Below are positions 42,470-53,662 of a stretch of 64,000 bases of DNA, piece after piece. The translations under genes were made by a program, and so were the position numbers. The stretch spans positions 1,590,086 through 1,654,085 of the forward strand of contig NC_052507.1 of the NCBI RefSeq assembly GCF_014356525.2, read 5' to 3'. This stretch comes from Nilaparvata lugens. Lineage: Eukaryota > Arthropoda > Insecta > Hemiptera > Delphacidae. The notes beneath the pieces were generated by a model, which was given only the letters and a program-made list of their open reading frames with translations, did no database searches and was not told the DNA's origin. The number at the start of each line of letters is the position of its first letter. Positions within the stretch are counted from its first letter, which is position 1.

Positions 42470-42722
42470 AGTCTATATTGTGGTAATTATTCATATTGAA
42501 TGAAAAAGACTAAGAAATTGTCAAAAACCACGGATTTATTAATACTTAATTAATACTTAGAAAAACCGGTTTCGGTTATTACACCATTGTCAATCTGTGA
42601 TAAACAATTTCTGTTAATCAGAGATTGACAATGGTGTAATAACCGAAACCGGTCTTTCAAGTATCAATAAATCTGTGGTTTTTGACAATTCCTTAGTCTT
42701 TTTCATTCAATATGAATAATAC
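42470..42722. repeat. Palindromic element with CCGGTTTCGGTTATTACACC arms
   Basis: Left arm ATTCATATTGAATGAAAAAG ... GAAAAACCGGTTTCGGTTAT ... ATTGTCAATCT and right arm AGATTGACAATGGTGTAATA ... CCGGT ... ATTCAATATGAATAAT form an almost complete hairpin of about 110 bp per arm, loop near 42600. No coding capacity. A deleted copy sits at 35520-35610. Confidence 0.75.
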
Positions 42723-42928
42723 AGTACAAATGTCATTATTTGTGATGATTTGATGAATGGATCAATAGAGAGATGATCATTAGCTGAAATTAAACTTGAG
42801 AATGAGTAGCTGATAAAAAATGAAAGATAAATGAAACCTGAATCACCTGTTATTTTATACTAAGAGCCCACTTGCTGCTTACAATTATCTTGTAGAAATT
42901 AATATTATTTTATATTTTTTCTGCCTAG

Positions 42929-43203
42929 ATGTCGGCGAATGGTTGGAAGAAGACACTACCCGACATCTGCTGACCAACACCGGTCAGCTGGATGTGAAAA
43001 TCCCCAAACTGACTCACCTGAGACCTTCACATCTGCCCAGCATCGAGACCCCCCACCCCGGTCTCTCCTACAACCCTACCCGTCGCGCCCACTCTGATCT
43101 ACAGAGGGTGGCTGCTGAACAAAGAAAGAAGCTGAGAGACGAGGAGAAACGATTGCACCGGTTGACGGCCAGTCTCACCAGGATGAGTGCACAGAGGAGG
43201 GAG
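42929..43203 (+). CDS. NOP53: NOP53 exon 4
   Basis: 275 nt between CTGCCTAG and GAG|GTGCGT. Encodes residues 166-257: DVGEWLEEDTTRHLLTNTGQ, LDVKIPKLTHLRPSHLPSIE, TPHPGLSYNPTRRAHSDLQR, VAAEQRKKLRDEEKRLHRLT. PHPGLSYNPTRRAH is the most recognisable Nop53 block. Phase 0 at the end matches exon 5. A second donor-like GTAAAT lies 7 bp downstream but would break the frame. Confidence 0.92.
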
Positions 43204-43265
43204 GTGCGTGGTAAATCTTTAATTGATTTGTTTGAATTCAAGCATGGTTTTCACCAATAGAGTAA

Positions 43266-43667
43266 GGGGGGCTTCACACTGGTGTCGTAGACATGATTTC
43301 TACGACAAATCTCATGTCCGAGGCATGTCGCATATGAAACCAACCTGTGTTGTAAAATCAGAGCTTACTCACTGCTTGCGACAGATGTTCGAGGCATCGC
43401 CTGTGTATCGGACAGGTTTCGCACGGAACCGGTTTCATGCGACACATGTCGCGTGAGACATCACTCCGAGCATGCGCTCTAGCCACTGTCTACTGCCAGC
43501 ACTGAGCACTCTTTGTCACTGCTCATGCTCAGTCTGTAATACAGCTTTGTAACAACCGAAAAACACGAGACATGCGACAAGCGACAGAGACATGCAAAAG
43601 ACATGCATGTCTCATGAAACTTGATAAGACACGACACGTGTCTTGCGACACCAGTGTGTAGCCCGTC
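43266..43667. mobile_element. 402-bp foldback element built of GACATG words, TAA flanks
   Basis: Ends GGGGGGCTTCACACTGGTGT and ACACCAGTGTGTAGCCCGTC are inverted, with TAA on both sides (43263-43265, 43668-43670). The interior near both ends repeats GACATG/CATGTC words (CGACATGCGAC-like), giving a strong but irregular fold. It lies 62 bp after NOP53 exon 4. Confidence 0.78.
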
Positions 43668-43879
43668 TAAGTGTTCGTGTAACTAGCATACTAACTCTAC
43701 CGAGCTAACTTGGTCAACTTATTTGGTCGAGTAACTGTTTTCACTACTATTGAGAATTGAGTAAAGTGTTTTTGAGTAAAGTGAATTGAGTAAATTGACT
43801 ACAATTGAGTAAAGTGTGTTGTCTAGTGAACAGAACTGACCTTAAAATGTCAAAACTTTTTGGTACATTAACACTTAAT

Positions 43880-44232
43880 ATCGGGCACCGAGCTTCGCTC
43901 CTTATTTTTATTTATTGATAAACAGAACACAATTCTCCAAAACGATCGTGTTTATATTTCACAGCTGGCTATACGTCATCTTATGAATTCCGGGGATGTT
44001 TCGATTTTTCACATTCTCACTTTTTTACTATCCACAGCTGTTTCAGCCAAGGATAAATTATCCTTTTAATATCGTGCAGCGAGTTTTCTCAAGGATGAGA
44101 CCTAGTGCAATCGAATCTATATCATAAACCTACTATGTTCCAAATTTCGTGAAAATCGTTAGAGCTGTTTTCGAGATCCGTTAAACATAAATAACCAGAT
44201 ATATAAATACAGAAATTGCTCGCTTAATATAA
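43880..44232. repeat. RTE-like 3'-UTR repeat
   Basis: The phrases TCCAAATTTCGTGAAAATCG and CGTTAGAGCTGTTTTCGAGA, ending CTTAATATAATAGGAATA, are typical of the 3' ends of RTE-type elements in arthropods. No RT sequence is attached. Confidence 0.5.
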
Positions 44233-44340
44233 TAGGAATAACACTTCAATAAATTAATATGTTTTAATAATTTTAATAAATTAATACTTTTTCATAAATA
44301 ACAATACTTCTCAAACTAAAATGCCAACGGCACGACTCTA

Positions 44341-44668
44341 CTAAAGTGAGGTCCACGTTATAATGGCAGTGTTTGATTAGCAATGGTATTGCTATCCTTG
44401 TCTATCATTCAACAAAGTGGATAGCGCTATCTCTTTCTCGCTTTGCTCTGTGGCCAGATCGTCTTTTAACAATGTAGAATTAATAATTGAAATATTTCAG
44501 CTTAATTCATTATGAAATTATTGAAAAATATAATTGATTATTCTAAACGAGAACAGTTAATATTACATCAATAAACCTGTATCAGCTACTGTGTATAGAA
44601 GACAGAGGATCGGCAACGTTGTTCTCCAATCTCTCTCTACTGCCATTATAACGTGGACCTCACTATAG
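44341..44668. mobile_element. MITE-A copy, full length (328 bp)
   Basis: Left end CTAAAGTGAGGTCCACGTTA and right end CGTGGACCTCACTATAG with the complete body (GATTAGCAATGGTATTGCTA, GGATAGCGCTATCTC, CTGTATCAGCTAC). The best-preserved simple copy in the window; TA flanks the left end and the right end reads TATAG. NOP53 intron 4. Confidence 0.85.
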
Positions 44669-44678
44669 AGGGATTTCA

Positions 44679-44872
44679 AAATATTTTGAAAAGTGAAATT
44701 TCTTGCTTATTAAAATATGATTTATTATTTTAAACGAGAATGAACAGTCAATATAACATCAATGAACCTGTATCAGCTACCGTCTGTAGAAGGCATTGAC
44801 AAAACGGAGGATCGACAACGTTGTTCTCCTATCTTCCTACAGTGCCATTATAACGTGGACCTCACTATAGAA
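44679..44872. mobile_element. MITE-A right-half copy
   Basis: Begins inside the AT-rich core and runs to CGTGGACCTCACTATAG. It directly follows the full-length copy, so the pair probably arose by tandem duplication or nested insertion. A further end fragment (CATTATAACGACGACTTCAC) lies near 44992-45013, just before exon 5, and a diverged MITE-B end lies at 44878-44940. Confidence 0.7.
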
Positions 44873-45066
44873 CATGCAGCCATGGAGAAAATATAGCATG
44901 AGAAGATTTCCCATGGTAAAGGTCGTTTATGTTTCAAATTTTAAGCGATCACTTAGTCAAACCGCTCCCCAATAAGGATTTGTTTCCACTGTCATTATAA
45001 CGACGACTTCACCATAGAAAAATATCACTAGAATATAAACAGATGTTTCGCTTTTTGTTGAAACAG

Positions 45067-45281
45067 GCCGATTGGATAGCTGAAATGTCGTCGGGTCTGG
45101 AGGAAGCGAAAAACAAAGAGCCTGAAGTGGATGATGGGTTGCAGTACAAAGCCGTCAATCCTCCCGCTAAACTCAAAATAAAAACACTCAAGAAGAAGAA
45201 GCGAGCAAAGCAAATCAGGAAAGAGGAGGTTGAGAAAAGAGAACGGAAAGTGGAGAAGAAGAAGATGGCGGATCTGTATAG
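45067..45281 (+). CDS. NOP53: NOP53 exon 5
   Basis: 215 nt between GAAACAG and AG|GTAAGA. Encodes residues 258-329: ADWIAEMSSGLEEAKNKEPE, VDDGLQYKAVNPPAKLKIKT, LKKKKRAKQIRKEEVEKRER, KVEKKKMADLY. A strongly basic coiled-coil-like helix. The open frame extends upstream to an ATG at 45043, but the acceptor and phase show the exon begins at 45067. Confidence 0.88.
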
Positions 45282-45783
45282 GTAAGATTCTTGATGAGAC
45301 ATAGACAAGTTGCGCCCAGCGGTCAAATAGGAGTGATACATGGCTCCCTTACACAAGTACACTGTTCACGTAGTGACGTCATCACTGCCAGTCCCATTGT
45401 CTGTCCTGCTCACACTCTCTCTCTCACTGTCGAAGAGATACCGGTATATATGATTTTCGATAACCATCTGCTTTATAACGACAATTCCTCCCTATTCGCC
45501 TTATCCGTTCAACCTAGACCTCCTGCTAAATTATCAAGAAATAAGACCAGCAAGCAGGCTGGCTTCGTTTACCTGCATTTTTCATTAGATACTTTCAGGC
45601 TTGTAGTCCAGTCAAGGAAAGGTTATAGAGGGAAAAGTTGGGAAGACAATTTTCGACCCCGCAGTTCTGTTTAGGGTAGTGAGGAGGTAAACTATCAAAA
45701 GTCCCCACCCCTACCCACTGTGCTAAGGGGGTGGGGTTGGTTTAAAAATACAATTTTTTGGTTTCTCACATAAAACTCAAAAA

Positions 45784-46404
45784 TCTGGTGTGGCGCATTC
45801 ACACAACTTTCCTTGCCGTTATGAAAATTGATCACCTGACGCTAGTGTTCCCGCGCATCTCAAGTCTACTATTCAGTGATTTGAGCCAGCTGGTGACAGG
45901 GTAATAACGCTGGAGACACATATGAGGTCTGCTATCTCTTCATAGTGAATGATTTAATAGAATCAACAATAATTTGCAATTGAATAATCACATTTTCTCG
46001 AATTTAAAGCTTATTTTCAATTTTCCATCTACTCCACTTGATTTTTTTGTTTCAATTGTATCTGATGTCTAATAATTGGGATTCTATCTGCATTGATGGG
46101 GCGGAGCTCCTGAAATTTTTACAGATATGGGACTTGTGGCAGTTGATAGAGTTTATCGATGACTATTTTAGGTATGAATTTGATCAAAATCGTTGGAGCC
46201 GTTTCCGAGAAAATCACAAAAAAACCCTGTTTTGACAACATTTTCGCCATTTTAGCCGCAATCTTGAATTGCATTTGATCGAAATTGTTCGTGTCGGATC
46301 CTTATAGTGAAAGGACCTTGAGTTCCAAAATTCAAGTCATTCCGTTATTTGGGAGATGAGATATCGTGTACACAGACGCACATACACTCATACACACACA
46401 CACA

Positions 46405-46448
<44 letters not shown>

Positions 46449-46617
46449 CACACACACACACACAACACACACACACACACACATACCGACCAATACCCAA
46501 AAACTTGTTTTTTTGGACTCAGGGGACCTTCAAACATATAGAAATTTAGAAATTGGGGTACCTTAATTTTTCGGAAAGCAATACTTTCCTTACCTATGGT
46601 AATAGGGCAAGGAAAGT
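45784..46617 (+). mobile_element. Helentron/HINE-like element, copy H4, with (CA)n
   Basis: Orientation opposite to H1. It starts TCTGGTGTGGCGCATTCACA, has AACTTTCCTTGCCGTTATG subterminally and a (CA)n tract at about 46397-46482, and ends with the hairpin CTTTCCTTACC...GGGCAAGGAAAGT. Lacks the 165-bp units. NOP53 intron 5. Confidence 0.6.
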
Positions 46618-46698
46618 AAAAACTATGTATCTTAAGGACTGTCATATAACAAATTGAACATCAATTCTAAACAAATTGAACTTGTCTTTCACATAGCC

Positions 46699-46890
46699 TC
46701 AGAGAAAGAAGTCACATGGCGTGAGGTCTGGTGATCTTGGTGGCCACAGCAAAAGTTGTAGGTCTTCCTCAGACGCGTGTTCTATCCAGCGTGTTGAGTT
46801 GAGGTCACGTTGAACGTCGTTATGAAAATGGGCAGGACAACCGTCTTGCTGGAAAATAAAGTCATTTAATAGCTGAGGCATAAGCGACAA
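46699..46890 (-). pseudogene. Mariner/IS630-like transposase, catalytic fragment
   Basis: The minus strand encodes NDFIFQQDGCPAHFHNDVQR, DLNSTRWIEHASEEDLQLLL and WPPRSPDLTPCDFFL, the second and third catalytic blocks (QDG...H and SPDLTPCDFF) of a DDE transposase common in insects. It is open for 63 codons and then ends in repeat DNA. It may be the missing half of the N-terminal types at 38497 and 41630, but is a separate relic. NOP53 intron 5. Confidence 0.75.
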
Positions 46891-47229
46891 TTAAGGCGAT
46901 AATTAAGCGATAAGGTATATGCCTGCACTTTTTAAAAGATGATAAAGAAGATAATTTTGAATAAAATTTAGAATTTAGAAATAGGCCGACACTTCTAGAA
47001 AATACCTGAGTCTATACCTAATTCATGCAGGTGAACGGGCTAGAGTCAAGAAAACTTCAATTAATCTTGCCATGCCTGATTTAATAGGTTTATACTATAG
47101 AATAACACTACAATTTGAAATAATTGAAAAATACAAACAGCTTCAATAAACATTGGCAACTAAAATCGAACAACAGAAACAACAATTTCATGTTACTTTG
47201 TTGACATTCTTCATCTGATTCGGGGGCGC

Positions 47230-47440
47230 ATTCCTATCCCCTTTTAGATAGCAATACGTCACAAAACCAAACAATATTAGTCATCAAATAACAAGTTAAA
47301 TTCAACATAAAATTACTCAAGAAAGAAAAGCCCGTTGAACCCAAGTTTCGTCGATAGTAACCCATATAACCCATTTCATAATAATTTTGAATCCCCACTT
47401 TTGATTGACATTCTCGAATGAACCTTTGTTTCACTACACT
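47230..47440 (-). pseudogene. Mariner-like transposase relic
   Basis: On the minus strand one frame contains WVTIDETWVQ, resembling the first catalytic Asp block of mariner-type transposases (I/VTxDE-xW). Surrounding sequence is frameshifted and short. Class is tentative. Confidence 0.4.
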
Positions 47441-49560
47441 GCACTTTCGTTGGTCTGTACGTTGCTTTATCGTCGGGGTTACAGTACCTTGTTTTTGGCG
47501 GTGAACTTTTACCGGTTGAATTTGGCTTGACGGCGACGTCCTCTTACGTCCCTAGACCTGTCGTCTGAACGGGTGTCTTGAAGCGGTGTTACATAAAGTT
47601 GCGGAACCAAAGGGGTGGTAGTACAAGAAGTTGGTTTGGGGACACACATGAACCGCTGTAAATAAATGTATTACAGCATTAATTTCTAACTCTTCCTACA
47701 ATTCATCAAAAGCTAAAACAGGAGTTATTCAATTATTTAATTTAGATTTTATCCTGACGTTCTGATTTCATTCTCAAAATTGAATTAAAATGGATTTACT
47801 TGCCAGAGTGTCATTAATATACAATGCAACATTTATGAAAATACCCGTAATAAATTAATATAATGCTTTTAGAAAATGAATACTTCATTAATTATGATGT
47901 TAACTTTTATATAAATTGATATAATACTCTTAGGAAAGGAATAATTCAGATTGAAATGATGCTAACTTATATGATATTTTTCGTTTGGTTTGCAAAATCA
48001 AATATAATTTTTCATATAGTAGCTCGACTAGTATTGTTGGAAACTTGTGCGCTAGCCAACGTTTATTAATATTAATTTCATGGAAAAGAAAAACTTTCTT
48101 CTTCGTCTATTAAGATTTCTATCATAAAAATTTACTAAATCATTCGAAAGCCTTAATGACATAAGAAAACAGAGTCTGAAAAATATAAATTTATAAAATG
48201 TCATAAACTCAATATGAACATAATCTTAAAAATTTCATTCCAATTTAAAGGCTATCTTCCTGACTTTCAGCAATACTCTACGATAATATCTCCAGAAACA
48301 ATAACTCAAATGTAACGTAACTGAAAACTTTCTATACTTCTTTAGAAAAAATTTATAAGTATCTTCCATCACTAATAAAATCAAAAGGATTATTCTCAAT
48401 CAATATTATTAACTTGAAAAATAACAGGCTTTGTTGATAAAATCTTTTGATTGAAGTTTCAATTAATTAATTTCCCTAAATTATATTTTAACCTTATTTT
48501 ACGTACCTTTATTTGAAACAATTATTCGTACATGATGAAGAAACACAATTAAACCTTTCAGGACATGGCACTACTAGAAAATTTAAACATTAATAAAAAT
48601 AAAACTAGCTCCTACATTAACTAATAAAATAAACTTATAAACTTGCCCAAAAAGGGCGAAACATAATGACTACATCTTTACTCTCGTAGTGCTCCTAGCA
48701 AAGTGTCCTCCGAAACGTAATCTGGTCTCGCGGTTGGGGAATCCCCCCACTACTGTATTTAGAAACAGGTCTCCTATTGGGCGAAGGGAATCAATTTGAC
48801 CAATCGTCGCGTGGCTTCTAGAACCTTTGGACCAAATAGTAACTGCAAAATCGGTAGTTTGTTATAATTTCAATGCTTGCTGTTTTCCAGCTTATCGCAC
48901 TTTATGTCGCGACAGGAAGGCTAAGTTTTAGAGATAATTCCATAATCTACATTCCTCGACGACTCGGAGCCACAATTTTTAAATATCTATCATGGGAAAC
49001 TCGAAGTCATGGCCGTTCATAATAGAGAGAGAAAATAATTTATTTCGCTAACTCACTTACAATAATGGCTCTAGTCTATTGCGTATTAAATTTACTATTA
49101 TAACTTGGGAAAAGGCCTGAATTAAAAGGAGTGCTCGGCACAGGTATAAGCGATAATTGCAACATGTCCAGTTACGTCATGCCGTTTACTGTCGTTTCTG
49201 CAAAAAAAGAACGGCCCATACACTGCCATTTGGTGGCAGCCATTTCGTACAGTACTTGTTTCATTTGAGTGGAATAGTTTTTTTGTAATCAATTTTTGTA
49301 ACCCCGAAGAACGTTTTGAAACTCCCTGTATTTTGAGAGGTTATTTCAGAGGTTTCATCTATTAGATCATTATTGATACAGTATTGACCTATGATAAATG
49401 CAGTAAAAAATCGCTTCAACTTTAAAATCTACTTCCCCTTGAACTATGATTACTTTTGATACAATCTATTCCTAAAATTATTTCTTTAATATGTTAATAT
49501 TTCCTATTTAAGTGATAATAATGTGAAATATTTCTTCTATGTTTGGTTTTGAAGCATCTA
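47441..49560. other. NOP53 intron 5, no gene recognised
   Basis: A CpG-richer block (about 47441-47650, containing GACGGCGACGTCCTCTTACG) follows the mariner relic but gave no recognisable protein in any frame. The rest is AT-rich. Near 49310-49340, AACGTTTTGAAACTCCCTGT resembles the complement of a mariner/IS630-type terminus (ACAGGG-GTTTCAAAACG). No tandem array, RNA gene or host exon was found. Confidence 0.4.
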
Positions 49561-49585
49561 AATTTCAAAATCTACTTTGTGACAA

Positions 49586-50630
49586 AGAATTGAGGCGGTA
49601 TACGGGAAAAGGGCACATAGAACTATATAGTTCTATGTGCCCTTTTTCCGGAGATTGCTTTATTAGATAGGCCATCTTGTTCTGCATATAACCTGAAAAT
49701 CTCAAACAAAATTCTTGAAAACTGATGTTGGTACAACTGTTTATAAACAGCTGTGTCAATGAGGGATTTGGTGGTCAGTGAGACTATTTCTTCCTATGTT
49801 TCTGTCCAAACCCTCATCAAAGTCAAATTAGTTCTCTATCATATTATAAGATTATTATAAAGATAAAACAAAATGGTTCTTTGCTGTGCTCTGAAAACTT
49901 CAATTCTGTAAATTTCAAACCATTCAAATTCTTGAATTGTCCTGTTCCTGACATTCAACCACAAGTGATGCCCTACCCCTCTCTCTCTTGGGTTAACAGC
50001 CGTAGGGCTGGTTGGCAGCAGCTCTCCATGCTTTTCTGTCGTCCGCTTTCCGCTTCAGCTCGTAGTATGATCCACATCTCATATCCCGTAGCAATTGTTT
50101 CATATACTCCAGCCTAGGTCTTCCTCTCATATTCCTTCCCTCAACCATTCCCTTCATTATCCTTGTCAGTAGAGTGTCATGTCTGATGATGTGGCCAATC
50201 AGCTGGGCTCTTCTTTGCTTGATCCACTTCAAGAAGTTCCGGTTCTCTCCCACTCTTTCAAAAAATAGGTGATGCCCTACCCCTATTTTAATAGAATGAT
50301 CGAAAACTTTTTTATATGTATACAACTTAAATTTAAGAGAAATATAGCATTTAGCATTGAATAACATGTGTTTTCTAGTTTATCAAACCCAAATTTGTAC
50401 AGAATAAATTTGTCTTTGGAATAAATTAGAAATATAATCATGTATCATTCTTAATCAACATGAGATCAATACATATATTGAATTTATTTTATTATATTAA
50501 ATTTGGTACTAACAGAATGTTTAATTCAATCATAAAATACCTTGATCCATCCAAACCAAAAACTTATGCGTTTTTCTCAAAACACAATTTTGCTCTATGT
50601 GCCCTTTTTCCGTATACCGCCTCAATTAAG
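49586..50630. mobile_element. ~1.04-kb TIR element (AATTGAGGCGGTATACGG ends) carrying an RTE fragment
   Basis: Left end AATTGAGGCGGTATACGGGA and right end CCGTATACCGCCTCAATT are inverted repeats, followed inward by AAAGGGCACATAGA and TCTATGTGCCCTTT. Next to the left end a second inverted copy of the latter forms a tight hairpin (49605-49647). The interior holds an RTE-type LINE piece at 49990-50270. Superfamily unclear. NOP53 intron 5. Confidence 0.65.
49990..50275 (-). mobile_element. RTE/R1-like LINE ORF, C-terminal fragment
   Basis: The minus strand reads FERVGENRNFLKWIKQRRAQ, LIGHIIRHDTLLTRIMKGMV, EGRNMRGRPRLEYMKQLLRD and RKADDRKAWRAAANQPYGC, the conserved C-terminus of RTE/craniofacial-development-protein-2-like RT proteins (KRRAQLIGHxLRHD, GRRxRGRPRxxY). 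The open frame continues for 124 codons but the upstream part (from 50275) is not RT-like. Confidence 0.75.
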
Positions 50631-50679
50631 GACTGAACATTTTGTGAAGTGAACAACTACAAGACTTAACTTATTTCGG

Positions 50680-50785
50680 ACTATGTGTAACCTTATCTAA
50701 ATTTGAGAGAGGAATATCACAAGGTTACCTTGTTTTTTCTCTCCCTATCATTTCGATGATGTACTTATAGTCTCCAATCTGCCAT
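50680..50785 (+). repeat. LINE 3'-UTR-like repeat, copy 3
   Basis: ATTTCGGACTATGTGTAACC and ATCTAAATTTGAGAGAGGAA with TTTTTTCTCTCCCTATCA match the UTR at 15000-15095 and, inverted, 1078-1165. Detached from RT sequence here. Confidence 0.55.
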
Positions 50786-51017
50786 GAACCCTGAAAGATT
50801 AAGCTGACCCTCGCTCCACCACGCGCAGGCACACACGCCCGGCCTACCTGCGCCATTGATATATACTATGTATACTACGTAGTATACAGATAGGCAGACC
50901 GTACCTTTACTCACACACACAAGGAGACTGCGCTTGTGTGTGTGAGTAGTAGGAAGGTCGGCCTAATCGTTCAGAGCTCATGTCTGTTTGGACAGAGTAT
51001 ATTGTATGAATCAATAA

Positions 51018-51369
51018 GGGCCGGTTTCCGAGCCCTGGATTTAGTTAAGTTCTAGACTTTAAACAGCTGGAGTCAGAAAATTAGATTTCCAAAACGGGGC
51101 GTAGTCGCAGTTTTTATTTTCTCATTTATATAATTGAAAACGTTTTTCCTTGACGAAATTAAACATTTTTAAATAATTCAAAATAGCTGAAACTTTACAC
51201 TATTCTCTCTTCATTTTATTTTGTGTTTAATTTTCTAGTTTTTTGAAATTTAATTTAAACGTGACTGTGACAATGACTACGACTACGCCCCGTTTCGGGA
51301 AGCCAATTTTCTGACTCCAGCTGTTTAAAGTCTAGAACTTAGTCAAATCCCGAGCTCGGAAAACGGCTC
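51018..51369. mobile_element. 352-bp foldback MITE (GGGCCGGTTTCCGAG), TAA flanks
   Basis: Arms share GGGCCGGTTTCCGAGC, GTTCTAGACTTTAAACAGCT, GGAGTCAGAAAAT and AACGGGGCGTAGTCG in inverted order. TAA lies on both sides (51015-51017, 51370-51372). A second copy of the same family is at 62393-62761. No ORF. NOP53 intron 5. Confidence 0.82.
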
Positions 51370-51754
51370 TAAAGGTTGTATTTTGATAGGTTATTTCAGA
51401 GTTTTTATCTATTAGATCATTATTGATACAATATTGACCTCTGATACATGCAGTAAACAATCGCTTCAACTTCAAAATGTACTTCCCATGAACTACTATC
51501 ACTTTTGATAAATTCTATTACTAATTTGATAAAAAATTGATACATTCTAGGTTTTTATAATGCAGTTGACGGTGCTCATTCCCCATACCAGACTTGTTGT
51601 CTTTGTGGGGAATATTCACTATTTATATAATGTTTCTGCTGCTGTATTACTTTTTTTTTGTGAATAAAGATCATTTGAATTTGAATTCTATTCCTAATGT
51701 GTGATTACATTAGATTCCTGATTCTAATTTGTGAAATCCATTTTTGCATTTCAG

Positions 51755-52024
51755 ACTGAGATTTTTGGAGGAAGAGATAGCCGATGAAGAAGCGAAGAGC
51801 GCCGTAGCGAAGGAGAAACGGCTGAAAAAGAAGGAAACGAAACTTTTGAAGACAAAAGTGTTGGGGTCGATCAAGTTCAGGGAGCCGCTGGTCGAAGTGA
51901 AGCCGAGAATTCAGTTGAAAAATTCGAATCTGCGCAAGTTGGCCCCCAAAGGCTGCTTGCTGGCTGATAGGAGTGTCAGTTTGCAGAGACGAAACATCAT
52001 TGAGCCACGTATTAGGACTGGAAG
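51755..52024 (+). CDS. NOP53: NOP53 exon 6
   Basis: 270 nt between TTTCAG and AG|GTCAGT. Encodes residues 329-419: LRFLEEEIADEEAKSAVAKE, KRLKKKETKLLKTKVLGSIK, FREPLVEVKPRIQLKNSNLR, KLAPKGCLLADRSVSLQRRN, IIEPRIRTG. GSIKFREPLVEVK, LRKLAPKGxLLxDR and SLQRRNIIEPR are the conserved C-terminal blocks of NOP53 that contact the pre-60S particle in the family. Confidence 0.95.
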
Positions 52025-52069
52025 GTCAGTTATTCTATCTATTACTCTCAAATTCCACTTTATTATTAT

Positions 52070-53100
52070 TTATTACCCGCGTGTTTCGGAGGAACACGTC
52101 AAGCCGTCGGTCCCGACTGCCTAAAAACAGTGGCGTAACGTACATCCCCGCTGCCCCCGTGGCGCGGGGGGGCCCGGGCTAGGGCCCGGATAATATGTAG
52201 GCTAATATAGGTTTTCTGAAAAAATTAAATTACCCGGTCTAGGGGGCCCGGGTTAGGGCCCGAAATGATAATTATATATTGCATACTTTAAAAATAAAAA
52301 TTAAATAATCATGGACGTAACTTTTGATAAAAAAGCAGAAGTTTTATTGTGGAAAATGACAGGTTTCATTAATTGTGTAAGAAGACAACCAAAGGTAGGC
52401 TACTAATTCTTCTGATCATTTTTTTCAAATCAATAAAATAAATAATATTATCAATCGAACTCTATTTAAAACCTTGAAAAATTTAAACTTCTTACTAAAA
52501 CTTAAACTTCTTTAAGTGCGCGAACAAGAAATCAGAATACAAACATGTGAGAGAATAGACATGTGGGAGAAAGAACCAAGGTGCTACTGTACCCAGAAAA
52601 CAGTGATTGCAGAACTAGGAGGCTTATAGGAGACATCAAATCAAAGGTTTTCATAAATTATTATCTTTATTATTTTGATAATTCATGAATCTTAAGACTA
52701 GATACTACTTGCTAACTCTAGTTCTGGCTCTAAAGGTTGGATTCTATATTTGTAGCTTGAAACATAATTCTTGACTTGAATTGTAGAATTCAATCGAGAA
52801 CAAGTTTTATTATTTCAACTAAGCTATGTAATATATAATATATATTATAATATTATATTATAATATTATATTATATTATGGCTCATATTTCAACATGAAA
52901 GATGTACGTTCACATTAGAGTTTAATGCTTGGGATTAAGGGAGAAGGGGGTTGGAGAAAGGTGGTACGATTTTAGAAGAGGGACCCGGATTTTTTTTTGC
53001 GGGGGGCCCGGTTTGGAAAAGTTACGCCACTGCCTAAAAAGCAGTCGTTAGGTCATGTCAGAGGCCTGAAATTGATCAGTTGCGACCTGAAAACTCTGAA
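52070..53100. repeat. Repeat with GTCAAGCCGTCGGTCCC core, split by a hAT-like MITE
   Basis: Left half CCCGCGTGTTTCGGAGGAAC, ACGTCAAGCCGTCGGTCCCG and ACTG is continued at 53041 by GCAGTCGTTAGGTCATGTCA. The core also occurs (minus strand) at 63270-63360. It is a widely conserved repeat motif of uncertain class, possibly a SINE 3' domain. Confidence 0.55.
52128..53032. mobile_element. hAT-like MITE with perfect 8-bp target duplication
   Basis: TIRs CAGTGGCGTAAC and GTTACGCCACTG, with CCTAAAAA directly on both sides (52120-52127, 53033-53040). Subterminal GGGGGGCCCGGG-type blocks are partly repeated. 905 bp, no transposase frame. The CAGTGGCG terminus plus 8-bp duplication assigns it to hAT. NOP53 intron 6. 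Confidence 0.88.
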
Positions 53101-53418
53101 ACCTGACCAGAGTCAGCCAGGTCACTAGATATTATTAAATTATTATTGAATTTATTGCCAAAAATTACAAATATATATTTGTACAATATTAATAACAAGA
53201 GTATACAATACAAATAGACATTGATTTCAACTTGAGTATAACAACAATATTATCAATGTAATATTTGGCACTGCCAACATAAGAAACCTTGTGTGTTGGC
53301 AATGAGTTGCAGTTCACTTATTCTGCTTCAAATACTTTTATTTATTATTTATTTATTGCGTTAATCTGCAACAAATAGGAGCAGAGCTACCTCTACTAAA
53401 GGGGATTAGAAGTTAGCT

Positions 53419-53662
53419 ACGGTGAGGTACATGTTATAATGGTAGTGGAGAAAGATAGGAGAACAACGTTGCCGATCCTCTGTCTAAGGCGTTGACAAGA
53501 CTTCATAATTTAAGATGAAATATTTTGTTAATTAATTCTACATTGTTAAAAGACGATCTGGCAACAGAGCAAAGCGAGAGAGAGATAGCGCTATCCGCTT
53601 TGTTGACTGATAGACAAGGGTAGCAATACCATTGCTTATCAAACACTGTCATTATAATTATC
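53419..53662. mobile_element. MITE-A copy with internal deletion
   Basis: Left end ACGGTGAGGTACATGTTATA, body GACGATCTGGCAACAGAGCA, right end degraded (CACTGTCATTATAATTATCT). The CTGTATCAGCTAC and AT-rich part is deleted. Confidence 0.65.

Noticed and set aside
43210..43215. Alternative donor GTAAAT for NOP53 exon 4
   Set aside because: It would end the exon in phase 1, which does not match exon 5; GTGCGT at 43204 gives phase 0.
45291..45674. 127-codon frame after NOP53 exon 5
   Set aside because: Begins inside the intron just past the donor; no family resemblance and no splice support.
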